Shown here in pieces: positions 21,923-30,847 of a DNA stretch of 64,000 nucleotides; position 1 is the stretch's first letter; every line of letters begins with the position of its first letter. The position numbers and the translations under genes are program-made. The notes under the pieces are model-generated. The model ran no database searches. It saw nothing but the letters and a program-made list of their open reading frames with translations, and had not been told where the DNA came from. Origin of the DNA: a virus. The stretch lies in the IMG/VR virus record IMGVR_UViG_3300032224_000591, positions 1 to 64,000 of that record. One strand, given 5' to 3'.

Positions 21923-22840
21923 ATGGTAGACTTTTCTAAGCTTAAGCAGATGTCGGGTAGTGCGTCACTTTCGAAGTTGACCTCTGAGGTTAACAAGATC
22001 AATGGCGGTGGTGAGCAGTCTGGTAAGGACGATCGCTTCTGGTACCCTAACGTCGATAAGGCCGGTAACGGCTATGCGGTTATCCGCTTCCTTCCCCCTC
22101 CTCCCGATGAAGATATGCCCTTCATCCGTATGTTCTCTCACGGCTTCAAGGGTCCGACCGGCTCTTGGTACATTGAGAACTCTTTGACGACACTTGGTAA
22201 GCAGGATCCTGTCGGTGAGCTTAACTCACAGCTGTGGAACTCTGGTATCGAGTCTGATAAGGAAGTTGCACGTGCGCAGAAGCGTCGTCTCAACTTTATC
22301 AGTAATGTATTGGTTATGGTTGACCAACAGAATCCTGAGAATGAAGGTAAGGTGTTCTTGTTCAAGTATGGCAAGAAGATCTTTGACAAGCTGAATGATG
22401 CCATGAACCCTCAGTTCCCCGGCGACGTTCCGATGAACCCGTTCGACTTCTGGACTGGTGCTAGCTTCAAGATTAAGATTCGTAATGTTGAAGGCTATCG
22501 TAACTACGACAAGTCTGAGTTCGGTGAAGTTGGTCCTTTGTCGAAGGACGACTCGGAGATGGAAACCATCTGGAAGAAGGAATACTCCCTGCAAGAGTTC
22601 CTTGCACCTTCTAACTTTAAGTCATATGATGAGTTGAAGGAAAAGCTGCATCGAGTCCTCGGACTTGATGGTTCGACTAATGGTCGTACCCCTGCAGCGG
22701 CTCGTGCAGTTGCAAAGACTGATGACGATTCTCCTTGGAATGAGGCGCCTAAGTTTAAGGCGACTCCTGCTCCAGCTGTACATGCAGCGGATGATGAGGA
22801 CGATGAGTCCTTGGAGTTCTTCAAGAAGCTCGCTGGCTAA
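21923..22840 (+). CDS. 32: gp32-like single-stranded DNA-binding protein
   Basis: A 305-residue SSB of the T4 gp32 type. The N-terminus (LKQMSGSASLSKLTSEVNK) has the LAST-like cooperativity region. The OB-fold core reads YAVIRFLPPPPDED, FKGPTGSWYIENSLTTLGK, VLVMVDQQNPENEGKVFLFKYGKKIFDKL and PMNPFDFWTGASFKIKI. An acidic C-terminal tail (DDEDDESLEFF) contacts partner proteins. The zinc-binding Cys/His cluster of T4 gp32 is absent: DPVGELNSQLW stands in that place, as in cyanophage relatives. GGAG precedes ATG. A strong terminator follows. Confidence 0.93.
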   Translation: MVDFSKLKQMSGSASLSKLTSEVNKINGGGEQSGKDDRFWYPNVDKAGNGYAVIRFLPPPPDEDMPFIRMFSHGFKGPTGSWYIENSLTTLGKQDPVGELNSQLWNSGIESDKEVARAQKRRLNFISNVLVMVDQQNPENEGKVFLFKYGKKIFDKLNDAMNPQFPGDVPMNPFDFWTGASFKIKIRNVEGYRNYDKSEFGEVGPLSKDDSEMETIWKKEYSLQEFLAPSNFKSYDELKEKLHRVLGLDGSTNGRTPAAARAVAKTDDDSPWNEAPKFKATPAPAVHAADDEDDESLEFFKKLAG

Positions 22841-22846
22841 GAGATT

Positions 22847-22872
22847 GAGGGGGAGAAATCCCCCTCTTTTTT
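22847..22872 (+). terminator. Rho-independent terminator between convergent genes
   Basis: GAGGGGG pairs with CCCCCTC around AGAAAT and is followed by six T's. It ends the gp32 transcript and lies between two convergent genes. Confidence 0.88.
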
Positions 22873-23329
22873 ATTGCTTGCTAGCAACCTTCTCTTGAGT
22901 TCTGCCGTAAGCAGCAACACCAAGAATGGCACCGAACGCCATGTGGATTAATCCACCATTTGATAGTGTCAGCGACTGCCATGCCATGTACGTCATGCCC
23001 TTAACAAGAATAGGCATGAACATAGAGATCGCAGGGAACGCAACGAAATCCATAAAACAAATGACCATATAGAGCCAACCCATTGCAGGTCGCCACATGG
23101 CTTTCATCCAATGCTCTTCTTCTTTCTTAGGAGCAGGATCCTCTACTTCCATAACAGGCATTGCAACCGGTTCACTAACAGTTTGGACCGGTGTAGGTGC
23201 AGGGGGTGGCGGAGGTGGTGACTGATACATAGGTTCTGGCGGTGGAACAACTACCGCTGGTTTTGGTGGAACCTCACGCTCAACTGGTGGCGCAGGTTCA
23301 TCATCAACTGATTTCCCGAATTTAGCCAT
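22871..23329 (-). CDS. Probable holin (3TM type) with proline-rich N-terminus
   Basis: A 152-residue protein. Residues 1-70 are proline-rich (PPPPPPAPTPVQ) and probably disordered. The C-terminal part reads WRPAMGWLYMVICFMDFV, FPAISMFMPIL, then LTLSNGGLIHMAFGAILGVAAYGRTQEK. The W-R-P start, three hydrophobic segments and the closing G-R-T-x-E-K fit 'holin of 3TMs' proteins of gene-transfer agents and phages. It would sit in the inner membrane and time lysis. No endolysin gene is adjacent apart from the hydrolase-like tail protein upstream. It is the last gene of the minus-strand tail operon. Confidence 0.65.
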   Translation of the reverse strand: MAKFGKSVDDEPAPPVEREVPPKPAVVVPPPEPMYQSPPPPPPAPTPVQTVSEPVAMPVMEVEDPAPKKEEEHWMKAMWRPAMGWLYMVICFMDFVAFPAISMFMPILVKGMTYMAWQSLTLSNGGLIHMAFGAILGVAAYGRTQEKVASKQ

Positions 23330-23343
23330 TATTTTCTTCCTTA

Positions 23344-25599
23344 TTAGTTACCCGGGTGAAACATTCCTAGCAAGCTACCAGATGAGTTCTGTGCTTGAGG
23401 CGCTGGTGTATCATTCTTTGAATTATTTTTCTTACTACCAGGTGGACCCATGTTACTTGTCTTATCAGAACTATATGGTGCTCCACCTGATCCGGCACCA
23501 CTAGCTGATTTCTTTGGTTTAGGTGGTGGCGGTGGAGGGGCTTTAGGTGCTGACTTTTCTGGCACAAATTGATCGATAGCATAATCAGCAACCATACTAC
23601 CAACCGCACCGACAACGCCACCACCGGGCGCCATACGTATAGCAGACTTCGCTGCCTTATTGTAGTCACCATTATAAGTGTGATAAGCAGTCTCAGCACC
23701 AGCTACAACCTGACCAGCAACCGGTACAAATGATATAGCAGTCTTTGCTAAACCCACACCAATGTCGATAAGCCCATCGTTATTATCATGAGGCTCAACA
23801 CGGTCACCTTTCTTTAGGTTAACAGCTGTTGCTCTATTTGGAGTGACTAATGTTTTACCGTCACGCTTAACTTTCTCTCTACCCTTCTCACCGACAATAG
23901 CCGGACCTGAATTTGGCACAGATGGTGAACCACTCGCATATCCCTTGATATTACCTTGACGATCTAATGGTACAGATCCGCCTTCACCCTGTGCTGCAGA
24001 GAAATGCATCGGATCGGGTGTACTTCTAAAGTTTCTACCCCAACCCAATCCCCACTTTGCAGCAATAGCATTCGTACCATCTGGCATATCTGACTGGCGT
24101 GAACCATTGGCATTAGTAGCGGGATTAATGTCGATAGCAGCACCAAATGAGTGATAGCTAAGGACGTTAGGGTTGTTAGCATTAGCGCGAACCGCCTGAC
24201 CACCCATCGACTTAATCTTATAGTCACGTGACTCTAGATCGTTAACAAGCCCTTGGAATGCAGCTTGATATGGCTTATTAACTTTGGCGGATGGTCCGCT
24301 CTTAGATGTAATCGACACGAGATCCAGTTTACTCGTGATACCAGAGTAGTCAATAGATCCACGATCGGTAGGTTGTGATGTGTCACCTACACCTTTAGCA
24401 TCGCTGGCAGATGGTGATGCACCTTTATCCTGAGAGCCGGGTGAACTACCAATGCCAGGTGTAGTCGATCCTGGCGTTGCTGATGATGTAATATCATCAA
24501 GACTCTGTACACCACCTAGTAGAATAACCTCATTGGCTTTAAGCTCCATCGTTGCAGCGATAAATTTAATCTGCTCAGACGCATTAAATGATAGTGTGTC
24601 CTTCATGATAGCAGTTGAACTGCCTTCAGTCTTTGCACCATGATCCTCAAGAACATTAGCAGCAATAGTCTGACCTTCACCAGAAACTAATGCTGCACCA
24701 TTTGTTGGCTTCTTTCCCTTCTTTTCAAACAGTTTATCGAGAAGCTTTTGCGTGACTTCTTCAACAGTATCACCTAGGAAATATTCAGCAACTGTACCAG
24801 CAGCAAGACCTGCAAGGAATCCAACGATAGCACCAGGACCTGTTGGTGAAAGGATAGCAGCCATAAGAGCTCCGGCGGCCATACCTAAACCAATGTGTGC
24901 AACTAGGCTCGTAACAATACGAGTCGCTTTCTCAAAATGATCTGGGTCATCAGGGCTAATAGCTGATAGTTCTTTATATGCATCCCATGCAAGCTTAGCT
25001 GCCATCAACCAGCCAACAGTTTTAACTACCTTCACACCGGTACTACTAGTACCAGCTGCGGGTCCTTCTGCAACCTTTGGGCCAGATACTTTCTCAGCTG
25101 GCTTTACACCGGTCGCCTTCTCTTGATTGACCATCTTACCGGTCTTCTCTTCATGATAGCGACCGGTCTTCTCATTATATCGATAGCCTTTTCTTGCCTT
25201 TGGTGGCTTCTTAGGCTTAGGCTTATCACCTTTTTTATTTCTATCATAATCAAAGTCTGGCAAATCAATAGGGTTTTGATTGTTCTTCAAATCTTGTAGA
25301 GCACCAAGAATATCTCTCAGTACTTCATTCTGTGCATTTTGCAATGCAACTGACTGAGAGAGAATCTCATTAGTCATGACAGTGTTTTCTGTCAGCTGAT
25401 CAACCGCCGCAGTTACTTCAGATGTAGCCGTTGGCTTATCTTTGTTACTCTTAGTTTTACGGAATCTCTCACCAAGTGCATATGCTTTTGGGAAGGCTCT
25501 AGAGAGAATCTCTTTACCAAGACCCTTCTCCTTAACTCCCTGAATAAGCTTTGTGGCTTCCGGAAATGCGATACTGCCTAATGTTCCTAGAACGCCCAT
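23344..25599 (-). CDS. Large tail protein with M15-type peptidase domain
   Basis: A 751-residue protein. The N-terminal 110 residues are helical (AVDQLTENTVMTNEILSQSV), then comes a lysine-rich linker, a hydrophobic glycine/alanine stretch around 230-275 (LGMAAGALMAAILSPTG) and at about 445-540 a peptidase M15 (VanY/L-Ala-D-Glu-like) domain with SYHSFGAAIDIN and DPMHFS, the H-x6-D and second His of the zinc site. The C-terminal 200 residues are low-complexity with PPPPPPKPKK. Such domains on tail proteins cut peptidoglycan during DNA entry. It overlaps the upstream gene by one base. Confidence 0.7.
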   Translation of the reverse strand: MGVLGTLGSIAFPEATKLIQGVKEKGLGKEILSRAFPKAYALGERFRKTKSNKDKPTATSEVTAAVDQLTENTVMTNEILSQSVALQNAQNEVLRDILGALQDLKNNQNPIDLPDFDYDRNKKGDKPKPKKPPKARKGYRYNEKTGRYHEEKTGKMVNQEKATGVKPAEKVSGPKVAEGPAAGTSSTGVKVVKTVGWLMAAKLAWDAYKELSAISPDDPDHFEKATRIVTSLVAHIGLGMAAGALMAAILSPTGPGAIVGFLAGLAAGTVAEYFLGDTVEEVTQKLLDKLFEKKGKKPTNGAALVSGEGQTIAANVLEDHGAKTEGSSTAIMKDTLSFNASEQIKFIAATMELKANEVILLGGVQSLDDITSSATPGSTTPGIGSSPGSQDKGASPSASDAKGVGDTSQPTDRGSIDYSGITSKLDLVSITSKSGPSAKVNKPYQAAFQGLVNDLESRDYKIKSMGGQAVRANANNPNVLSYHSFGAAIDINPATNANGSRQSDMPDGTNAIAAKWGLGWGRNFRSTPDPMHFSAAQGEGGSVPLDRQGNIKGYASGSPSVPNSGPAIVGEKGREKVKRDGKTLVTPNRATAVNLKKGDRVEPHDNNDGLIDIGVGLAKTAISFVPVAGQVVAGAETAYHTYNGDYNKAAKSAIRMAPGGGVVGAVGSMVADYAIDQFVPEKSAPKAPPPPPPKPKKSASGAGSGGAPYSSDKTSNMGPPGSKKNNSKNDTPAPQAQNSSGSLLGMFHPGN

Positions 25600-28529
25600 T
25601 ATAAGCCCCCGCGTGCAGCAGCGCTATTATTTTTCTTACCAAACAGATATGGGAAATATTTGCCCATCCAACTACCATCAGGGTCCGGATCGGTTGTATC
25701 ATGGCCGGTAGTCTGGTCAGAACCACTCTTATATGCGGCGCCTTGATCCCTGTCATCACCTTCACGTGCTGAAGCTCTCGCTGCAGCTTCTCTATTACCT
25801 TCAATATCAAATGATCCGGCATTTGCTAGAGCAGCATTACGTAATGTTCCAGCGGGACGTTGGACTCCATTAACCGGCGCTTCTGTTATCTGTTGTGCTA
25901 AGGGTTGTGCTGCAGCACCTCTTTTACGAATCTCATCATCATTCTCAATTTGCTGGCGTTCAGCGGCCGTGTTAGCCTCCGACCCTTCATCAATTCTCAT
26001 TGCCTTTAGTTTAGCCTGACGAGCATTCTCTTCCTCATCTCGCTTAGCATTAGCTTCAGCTGTTGCTGTTATACTTTTAGCGTGTTCTTGGCCTGCTCGT
26101 CGTGGATCACTTGCCCATTCAGCAGTTTCTCTATCACGCTTTTGTTGAAAATTTTCTTCAGGTGGTCCCTGGACTTCACCCAAACCTTCTGGTCTACGTG
26201 GTGGTGGTAGGGGCACAACCTTTTCAGCTGCTACAGTAATAGTCTTCTTAATCTTAGGTGGCTTCATACCAAGTTCTAGTGTACGCTGCTTATCAGCAGC
26301 AAAGAACATTGCATGAGTATCTTCACCGCGGCGCTCTGCATCCTGATGTGCCTGGAACATTGCACGTGACTTAGCATGACGATCCCAGTTAGGGTCATCA
26401 ATCTCAATAGTCTTAGTCTGTGGCTTTGGCTTTACGACCTTTTCTGGAGCAGGGATTGCTGCTGCTTTACGTGCAGCCACTTCTGCTGCACCATCTCCTC
26501 TACCACTGCCGACAAATTCTTGACGTGGAGTTCCTGGGATTGCAGCGGCCCCACTTCCACTTGCATCGTATATTGGTGCTTCACCCTCAATGAATGTATT
26601 AGGCTTTGGCTTTTTAGCATCGGCCGCTTCGGCTGCTTCCTTTGCAGCCATCATCTTCTCCATAGGACCAGTTATGGCTTTAGCATTAGCTGCAGCTGTT
26701 AGCTGTGCACCTTGTACCATGTCTTCTCTGTCAGCCGCATCCATTCTAGCATTAGATGCCTGCACACCAGGCGCAGCATCAGCGACTCTAACTGCACCAG
26801 CTGGCCCTGCGCCGGGGGCACCTGGAGGAGTGCCTTCTACTTTTTGTGCAGTGTCACCTGGCTTCTTTGCTACGCCACCGGATGTAAGTGCTGATAGGTA
26901 ATGAGCAGGTGCGGCACCGTTTGGATTACCGGTAACCCACTTTGCTGTAGCCTGACCAAGAGTTAGATTCGAATAACTTCTATCCCATAGAGCCTTTTGT
27001 GCCTTACGACCGGCTTCCATATCAGGGAACTTAAGAAGTGTACCGACAGAGTTTGACTGACCAAGCTCTGCACCAAACGGTTTAGCCCACTCTGGAACAC
27101 CTTTACCCTTACCGACAAGAATCGCACCAGGATTATTCATCCTGTTAGGAAGTGTACCGGCCTTAGTAGCGCCTTCGGCGCGGGCTTGATTATCTAGTAG
27201 CTTTTCCTTTTGATCGTCAGTGAGTTCACTCCACTTCTGGTTCGAACCTGGAGGAGCGCCTTGAGCTCCTGTAATAGCCGCTGTATCATTGCTACCACCA
27301 GGTGAACCACCTGGGGATCCACCAGGAGCGCCACCGGGTGATGCGCCAGGTGAGGATGATGATCCACCAGGGGAAGAACCGGTTGAGCCGCCAGGGCCGC
27401 TCCCTGCGGCACCAGCACCACCAGCCCCACCTGGTTTTTGGCCAGCACCACCGCCGGCAGATGTTGCAGCGTTAACTGACTGCTGTGACTTAGCTTGTAC
27501 CTTGCTTATTTCACTTTTTTTTACAGACTTTGCATCGATCGTTAGCTGACCGACTTCAAAAACAAGCTTATCAGTTCTAAATGTTAGATTCTTACTATCA
27601 AAGTTTAAGTTGCCCTTAAGCTTCTCACCACGACTCTGAGCTTCAGCTATTCCAGCTGTTGTAGACTTTCCACCAGTTGAAGGTGGAGGAGCTTGAACTG
27701 GCGAAGATGGTTGTAATGGTGAACTAGTAGGTGGAGTAGCTACATTCGGTGTAGGTGTATCGCTCTCTTCATTGAAGCGACCACCACCAAATGTTCCCTC
27801 ATCTTCCTCATCCTCGGGCATATAGCTATATGCGGTTACTCCAGCAACAGCGCCTGCTGCTAGACCTCCACCGATAATAGCACTACGCTTGCCGGCACCT
27901 GGGCGTTTAGGTGTAGTCTTACCGTTGCCACCACCTAAATTAGGTAGATTTAGGCCACTGCCAATCTTCATACCCTTAATGGCTTGTGATATATCAGATA
28001 GGATTGTTAGTGAGCGTGTCTGAAGACTAATCTGCTCTCTGATAAGCTGATTGTTCTCACGCATGATACCACCGACAGCATTAATACTGAACTTGGTTTC
28101 ATTCTTCTCACGCTTATCATCGTTGACTGCGTTGTTATCGGGGTTTGATGGGGTACTATTAGAAGGTTGACTGATGTTTATATTACGCTGCTTTTCCTTC
28201 TCAGCATCAGCATACATCTCCTTGAAGGCATCCTTCAAGAGCTTCTTTTCATTAACCTTACGCTTGTTCTCAGCCTTCGTATAAAGGTCGTCAAAGATTT
28301 CCTTGACGTCCTTCTTGGTAAGAATGCTCTTACGAGTTTTCTTACTCTCTTCCTTCTCAGCCTTGACTTCGTCCTTTAAAGCCTTCTGCTCAGCGTCAAG
28401 CTTTGCCTGTTCTGCTTGCTGTGCGGCAAGTGCGGCTGCGATCTGCTCTTGGGCACGACCACCACCCTTGCCGCCCTCGCGCATCAGTTGGGCAAGAATC
28501 TCTTCGCCTGATTGTGCTTTGCCTGCCAT
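25599..28529 (-). CDS. Large tail protein, candidate tape measure with lysozyme-like domain
   Basis: A 976-residue protein following the gp26/frameshift product, where many phages keep their tape measure gene. The N-terminus is coiled coil (AALAAQQAEQAKLDAEQKALKDEV). A glycine/proline/serine-rich segment spans about 355-415. At about 450-550 lies a domain with RMNNPGAILVG, FGAELGQSNSVGTLLKFPDMEAG and LTLGQATAKWVTGNP, resembling the 'NNPGNI' domains of phage virion lysins. The rest is helical and repetitive. Tape-measure or hub role is inferred from size, coiled coil and position; I cannot align it to T4 gp29. Confidence 0.6.
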   Translation of the reverse strand: MAGKAQSGEEILAQLMREGGKGGGRAQEQIAAALAAQQAEQAKLDAEQKALKDEVKAEKEESKKTRKSILTKKDVKEIFDDLYTKAENKRKVNEKKLLKDAFKEMYADAEKEKQRNINISQPSNSTPSNPDNNAVNDDKREKNETKFSINAVGGIMRENNQLIREQISLQTRSLTILSDISQAIKGMKIGSGLNLPNLGGGNGKTTPKRPGAGKRSAIIGGGLAAGAVAGVTAYSYMPEDEEDEGTFGGGRFNEESDTPTPNVATPPTSSPLQPSSPVQAPPPSTGGKSTTAGIAEAQSRGEKLKGNLNFDSKNLTFRTDKLVFEVGQLTIDAKSVKKSEISKVQAKSQQSVNAATSAGGGAGQKPGGAGGAGAAGSGPGGSTGSSPGGSSSSPGASPGGAPGGSPGGSPGGSNDTAAITGAQGAPPGSNQKWSELTDDQKEKLLDNQARAEGATKAGTLPNRMNNPGAILVGKGKGVPEWAKPFGAELGQSNSVGTLLKFPDMEAGRKAQKALWDRSYSNLTLGQATAKWVTGNPNGAAPAHYLSALTSGGVAKKPGDTAQKVEGTPPGAPGAGPAGAVRVADAAPGVQASNARMDAADREDMVQGAQLTAAANAKAITGPMEKMMAAKEAAEAADAKKPKPNTFIEGEAPIYDASGSGAAAIPGTPRQEFVGSGRGDGAAEVAARKAAAIPAPEKVVKPKPQTKTIEIDDPNWDRHAKSRAMFQAHQDAERRGEDTHAMFFAADKQRTLELGMKPPKIKKTITVAAEKVVPLPPPRRPEGLGEVQGPPEENFQQKRDRETAEWASDPRRAGQEHAKSITATAEANAKRDEEENARQAKLKAMRIDEGSEANTAAERQQIENDDEIRKRGAAAQPLAQQITEAPVNGVQRPAGTLRNAALANAGSFDIEGNREAAARASAREGDDRDQGAAYKSGSDQTTGHDTTDPDPDGSWMGKYFPYLFGKKNNSAAARGGL

Positions 28530-28532
28530 CTA

Positions 28533-28712
28533 CTAACCTTGTCTTTGACGTTCTTCTTGCTCTTTGATAAAGGCAATCAATAGCTCAACGTAAATATCCC
28601 TTTCGAAAACAATTAAGTTCTCGATTTCAGATATTTGATATTTATGATGCTGAGCCAGAGAGAAGATTGTCTGGTAGTAGTTGTCTAGGGTATTGTGACT
28701 CAGCGCAAGGTA
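28533..28712 (-). CDS. gp51-like extension of gp26, reached by -1 frameshift
   Basis: The -1 frame opens immediately after a TGA that precedes the U7 run and contains no ATG or GTG, so it cannot be started normally. After the slip it adds 59 residues, starting YLALSHNTLDNYYQTIFSLA and continuing QHHKYQISEIENLIVFERD to a TAG at 28535-28533. This sequence resembles the small gp51-annotated proteins next to gp26 in T4-like cyanophages. The fused product would be about 293 residues. The arrangement copies the G/GT tail-assembly-chaperone logic upstream of tape measure genes. Confidence 0.78.
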   Translation of the reverse strand, partial: YLALSHNTLDNYYQTIFSLAQHHKYQISEIENLIVFERDIYVELLIAFIKEQEERQRQG

Positions 28713-29413
28713 AAAAAATCAGATAACGTTGTAAGCTCGATCGTCTTATCGAGCCCCATTGTATTCTTGTACTCTAGCTTATAGTACAGTGAAGGGAGGT
28801 TTGACATAAACTCACGGACAAGTTCAAAGCTCTTGATGTCCATAAGTTCAAGGAACTCGAGGAGGTCATCCTCACTAAAGTCCTTGCCCTCATATACATT
28901 ATCTGCATCATAGATCTGGCCAATACAGCGAACGACCAGGCGATAGAACGTCTCATCACCCTCTGACTTAAGGAAGATCTTATCATCGTAGATGTAAGCT
29001 GGTGGGTACTGCATCACCAAACCTGACTTATCAGTGATTGCAATTTTAGTATCCTGGGATTCTGGATACTTAATTTCGACCTTCTTCAGGTCAACCTCAA
29101 AGTCATAGACTTGCTGGTCTTCCATATCACGGTATGATACCTTGATACTATCACCAATAGAGAACCCACGAAGACGAACGAATAGAAACTCAAGGGCAAA
29201 CAAAGGAATCTTATCAACATCGAATGTTGGATCCATACTACAATTGTTGACAACCTGCTTGATAGCTGTCAACATATCAGTCTTGTCATCACTGATTTTA
29301 GCCATCAGCAAAAGCTTCTCTTCCTTAACAAGCATCGGCCTAAATGAATAGGCTTTGTTATCAGGTGGAACAGTAAGTGAAATCGTAGGATACGAGATTT
29401 TAGGAAGTGCCAT
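28700..29413 (-). CDS. 26: gp26-like baseplate/tail chaperone protein
   Basis: A 237-residue protein opening MALPKISYPTISLTVPP, with FRPMLVKEEKLLLMAK, VKKVE-like strands and a helical C-terminus (DLLEFLELMDIKSFELVREF). This is the conserved form of T4 gp26-family baseplate proteins. ATG 29413 has TTGGAG six bases upstream; a TTG further up is not needed. The last codons, SDFF then TLR and stop, lie on the U UUU UUU slippery run, so two products are expected. It heads the gp26-tape-measure part of the operon. Confidence 0.83.
   Translation of the reverse strand: MALPKISYPTISLTVPPDNKAYSFRPMLVKEEKLLLMAKISDDKTDMLTAIKQVVNNCSMDPTFDVDKIPLFALEFLFVRLRGFSIGDSIKVSYRDMEDQQVYDFEVDLKKVEIKYPESQDTKIAITDKSGLVMQYPPAYIYDDKIFLKSEGDETFYRLVVRCIGQIYDADNVYEGKDFSEDDLLEFLELMDIKSFELVREFMSNLPSLYYKLEYKNTMGLDKTIELTTLSDFFTLR
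28712..28718 (-). promoter_or_regulatory. Slippery heptamer U UUU UUU for -1 frameshifting
   Basis: Seven consecutive T's on the minus strand stand in the X XXY YYZ register of the gp26 frame (GAT TTT TTT ACC). The gp26 stop follows four codons later. No strong downstream stem was found by eye; GUC at 28697-28695 can pair weakly with GAC at about 28685. Confidence 0.8.
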
Positions 29414-29435
29414 TATATACTCCAATTGTTAATGA

Positions 29436-30161
29436 TTAAGCCACAGACAAATTAGCTGGGATTACACGTGCATCGTTGTTAGGATTGTTTAGTGATGACT
29501 GTCTGGCTCTTTGTACTCGTGCAGACAAACCAGAAGCACCATCATCGATTGACCACTCACTGAATGAAATCTTAGCAGTAACCTTCAGAAGGTTATTGTT
29601 ATCACTCCATGATAGGGGCGTATCATTCAATGCAATAGGAAAGGCTTTATAAAGATTATATGATAGAACACGCTCGCCAGATGTATCGAATAAAGTAATT
29701 TCGATCTGCGCACAGTATGTATCCTTATACTCAGTCGTATAGAACTTTCTGTTATTATCTAGTTTAGATGATGTCATTCCAGTGGCGCCACCGGTAGCAA
29801 AAATATAGTTTATCCAATTATACCAAAATACATATGCCATACCTGATCTATCACATACAAATGTCAGATCGATGTCTGTATAGTTTCCGCTAAATGGAAT
29901 CTTCTCTTGAATACCAACACCAAAACGATTGCTATCGATGGTTCTTAGAGCCATACCAGGAAGTGAAGCAGCAATACATCTAAACGTTAGATCGTCAGCA
30001 ATATCTCTAACAGCTACTTGACCGGCTGCATCGGTCGATACAGTTGAGTTGACCATGGCATTATTTTGCCCAGAGAATGAGATCATTACCTCATACTTAT
30101 TTGTCTGGAGGATACCACCATCCTCCATTACAGCCTTAAATTCTTCGATGTCGAATGCCAT
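29436..30161 (-). CDS. 54: gp54-like tail tube initiator / tube-fold protein
   Basis: A 241-residue protein with N-terminal FDIEEFKAVMEDGGILQTNKYEVMI, LTFRCIAASLPGMAL, FGVGIQEKIPFSGNYTDIDLTF and a C-terminal half of beta strands (CAQIEITLFDTSGERVLSYN, then YKAFPIALNDTPLSW). This is the tail-tube (gp19/gp54/gp48) superfamily pattern. With gp48 encoded separately at 31347, gp54, the protein on which tube polymerisation starts, is the best match; a tube protein is the alternative. It starts one base before its neighbour's stop. Confidence 0.65.
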   Translation of the reverse strand: MAFDIEEFKAVMEDGGILQTNKYEVMISFSGQNNAMVNSTVSTDAAGQVAVRDIADDLTFRCIAASLPGMALRTIDSNRFGVGIQEKIPFSGNYTDIDLTFVCDRSGMAYVFWYNWINYIFATGGATGMTSSKLDNNRKFYTTEYKDTYCAQIEITLFDTSGERVLSYNLYKAFPIALNDTPLSWSDNNNLLKVTAKISFSEWSIDDGASGLSARVQRARQSSLNNPNNDARVIPANLSVA

Positions 30162-30847
30162 TAGATCCTCGTAAGTGATTCTTTCCAGACGTCTGATTTG
30201 CGTTTTCCTTGGAACCTATCAATAGGTAGCATCAAAGCAACATCCCATTCGTCTGGTGCTATATAAAGAAATGGCGACCTAACATGATTAATAAGGTATC
30301 TCTTCACACAAGGCTTAAATGGTCCAAACCTAGAAGCGCCCTGTAGAATCTGATATGAGATTTTAAGCTGTGTCTTCTCATCATATGTGTCCTCAACAGC
30401 TACAGCTTTAGATACAAACTTACCAGTCGCTACCTCAGTGTATTTCCCAGGTGATACTTCCTTATAGCCTTCTTTTATCTTAGTTCTTTTATTTATAGTG
30501 CTGTAAAGAGCGTCCATCAATTTAGCTCTCATCACAGGAGGCAGATAGTGCATGTTGATACCGAGGAATCCATCTGAATATATCTCGATTGGGAATATCA
30601 ATGGGTACATATCATAGTAGGGTAGGACTTCCTTCAGCTTTGGATCGTACTGGAAGGTGTACATCTTACCGATAGAATCCTCGTCAATCTTTCCTTTACG
30701 ATTAACCTCTGCAGCTTTATTGATGATATTGCCGGGCTTTACAGAACGGATAGATAAAGCCTTCTCACGAAACCAGTCTACAGACTTCTTCGGATCTAAA
30801 CCGGCAGCCTTGCCCTTATTCAGAATGTTTTGAAATGTTGTCGCCAT
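30161..30847 (-). CDS. Conserved T4-like phage protein next to gp4
   Basis: A 228-residue protein whose core reads GKMYTFQYDPKLKEVLPYYD, MYPLIFPIEIYSDGFLGINMH, YLPPVMRAKLMDALY and later YLINHVRSPFLYIAPDEWDVALMLP. The same block recurs in T4-like phages of cyanobacteria and rhizobia in structural regions. Its place right after gp4 recalls T4 gene 2 (DNA end protector), but I cannot confirm homology. Virion or head-completion role is inferred. Confidence 0.6.
   Translation of the reverse strand: MATTFQNILNKGKAAGLDPKKSVDWFREKALSIRSVKPGNIINKAAEVNRKGKIDEDSIGKMYTFQYDPKLKEVLPYYDMYPLIFPIEIYSDGFLGINMHYLPPVMRAKLMDALYSTINKRTKIKEGYKEVSPGKYTEVATGKFVSKAVAVEDTYDEKTQLKISYQILQGASRFGPFKPCVKRYLINHVRSPFLYIAPDEWDVALMLPIDRFQGKRKSDVWKESLTRI

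Noticed and set aside
28639-28646. Minus-strand CATAAATA as a late promoter for the 28529 gene
   Set aside because: It lies inside the conserved frameshift extension (codons for HHKY) and may be only coding sequence; kept out for lack of support.
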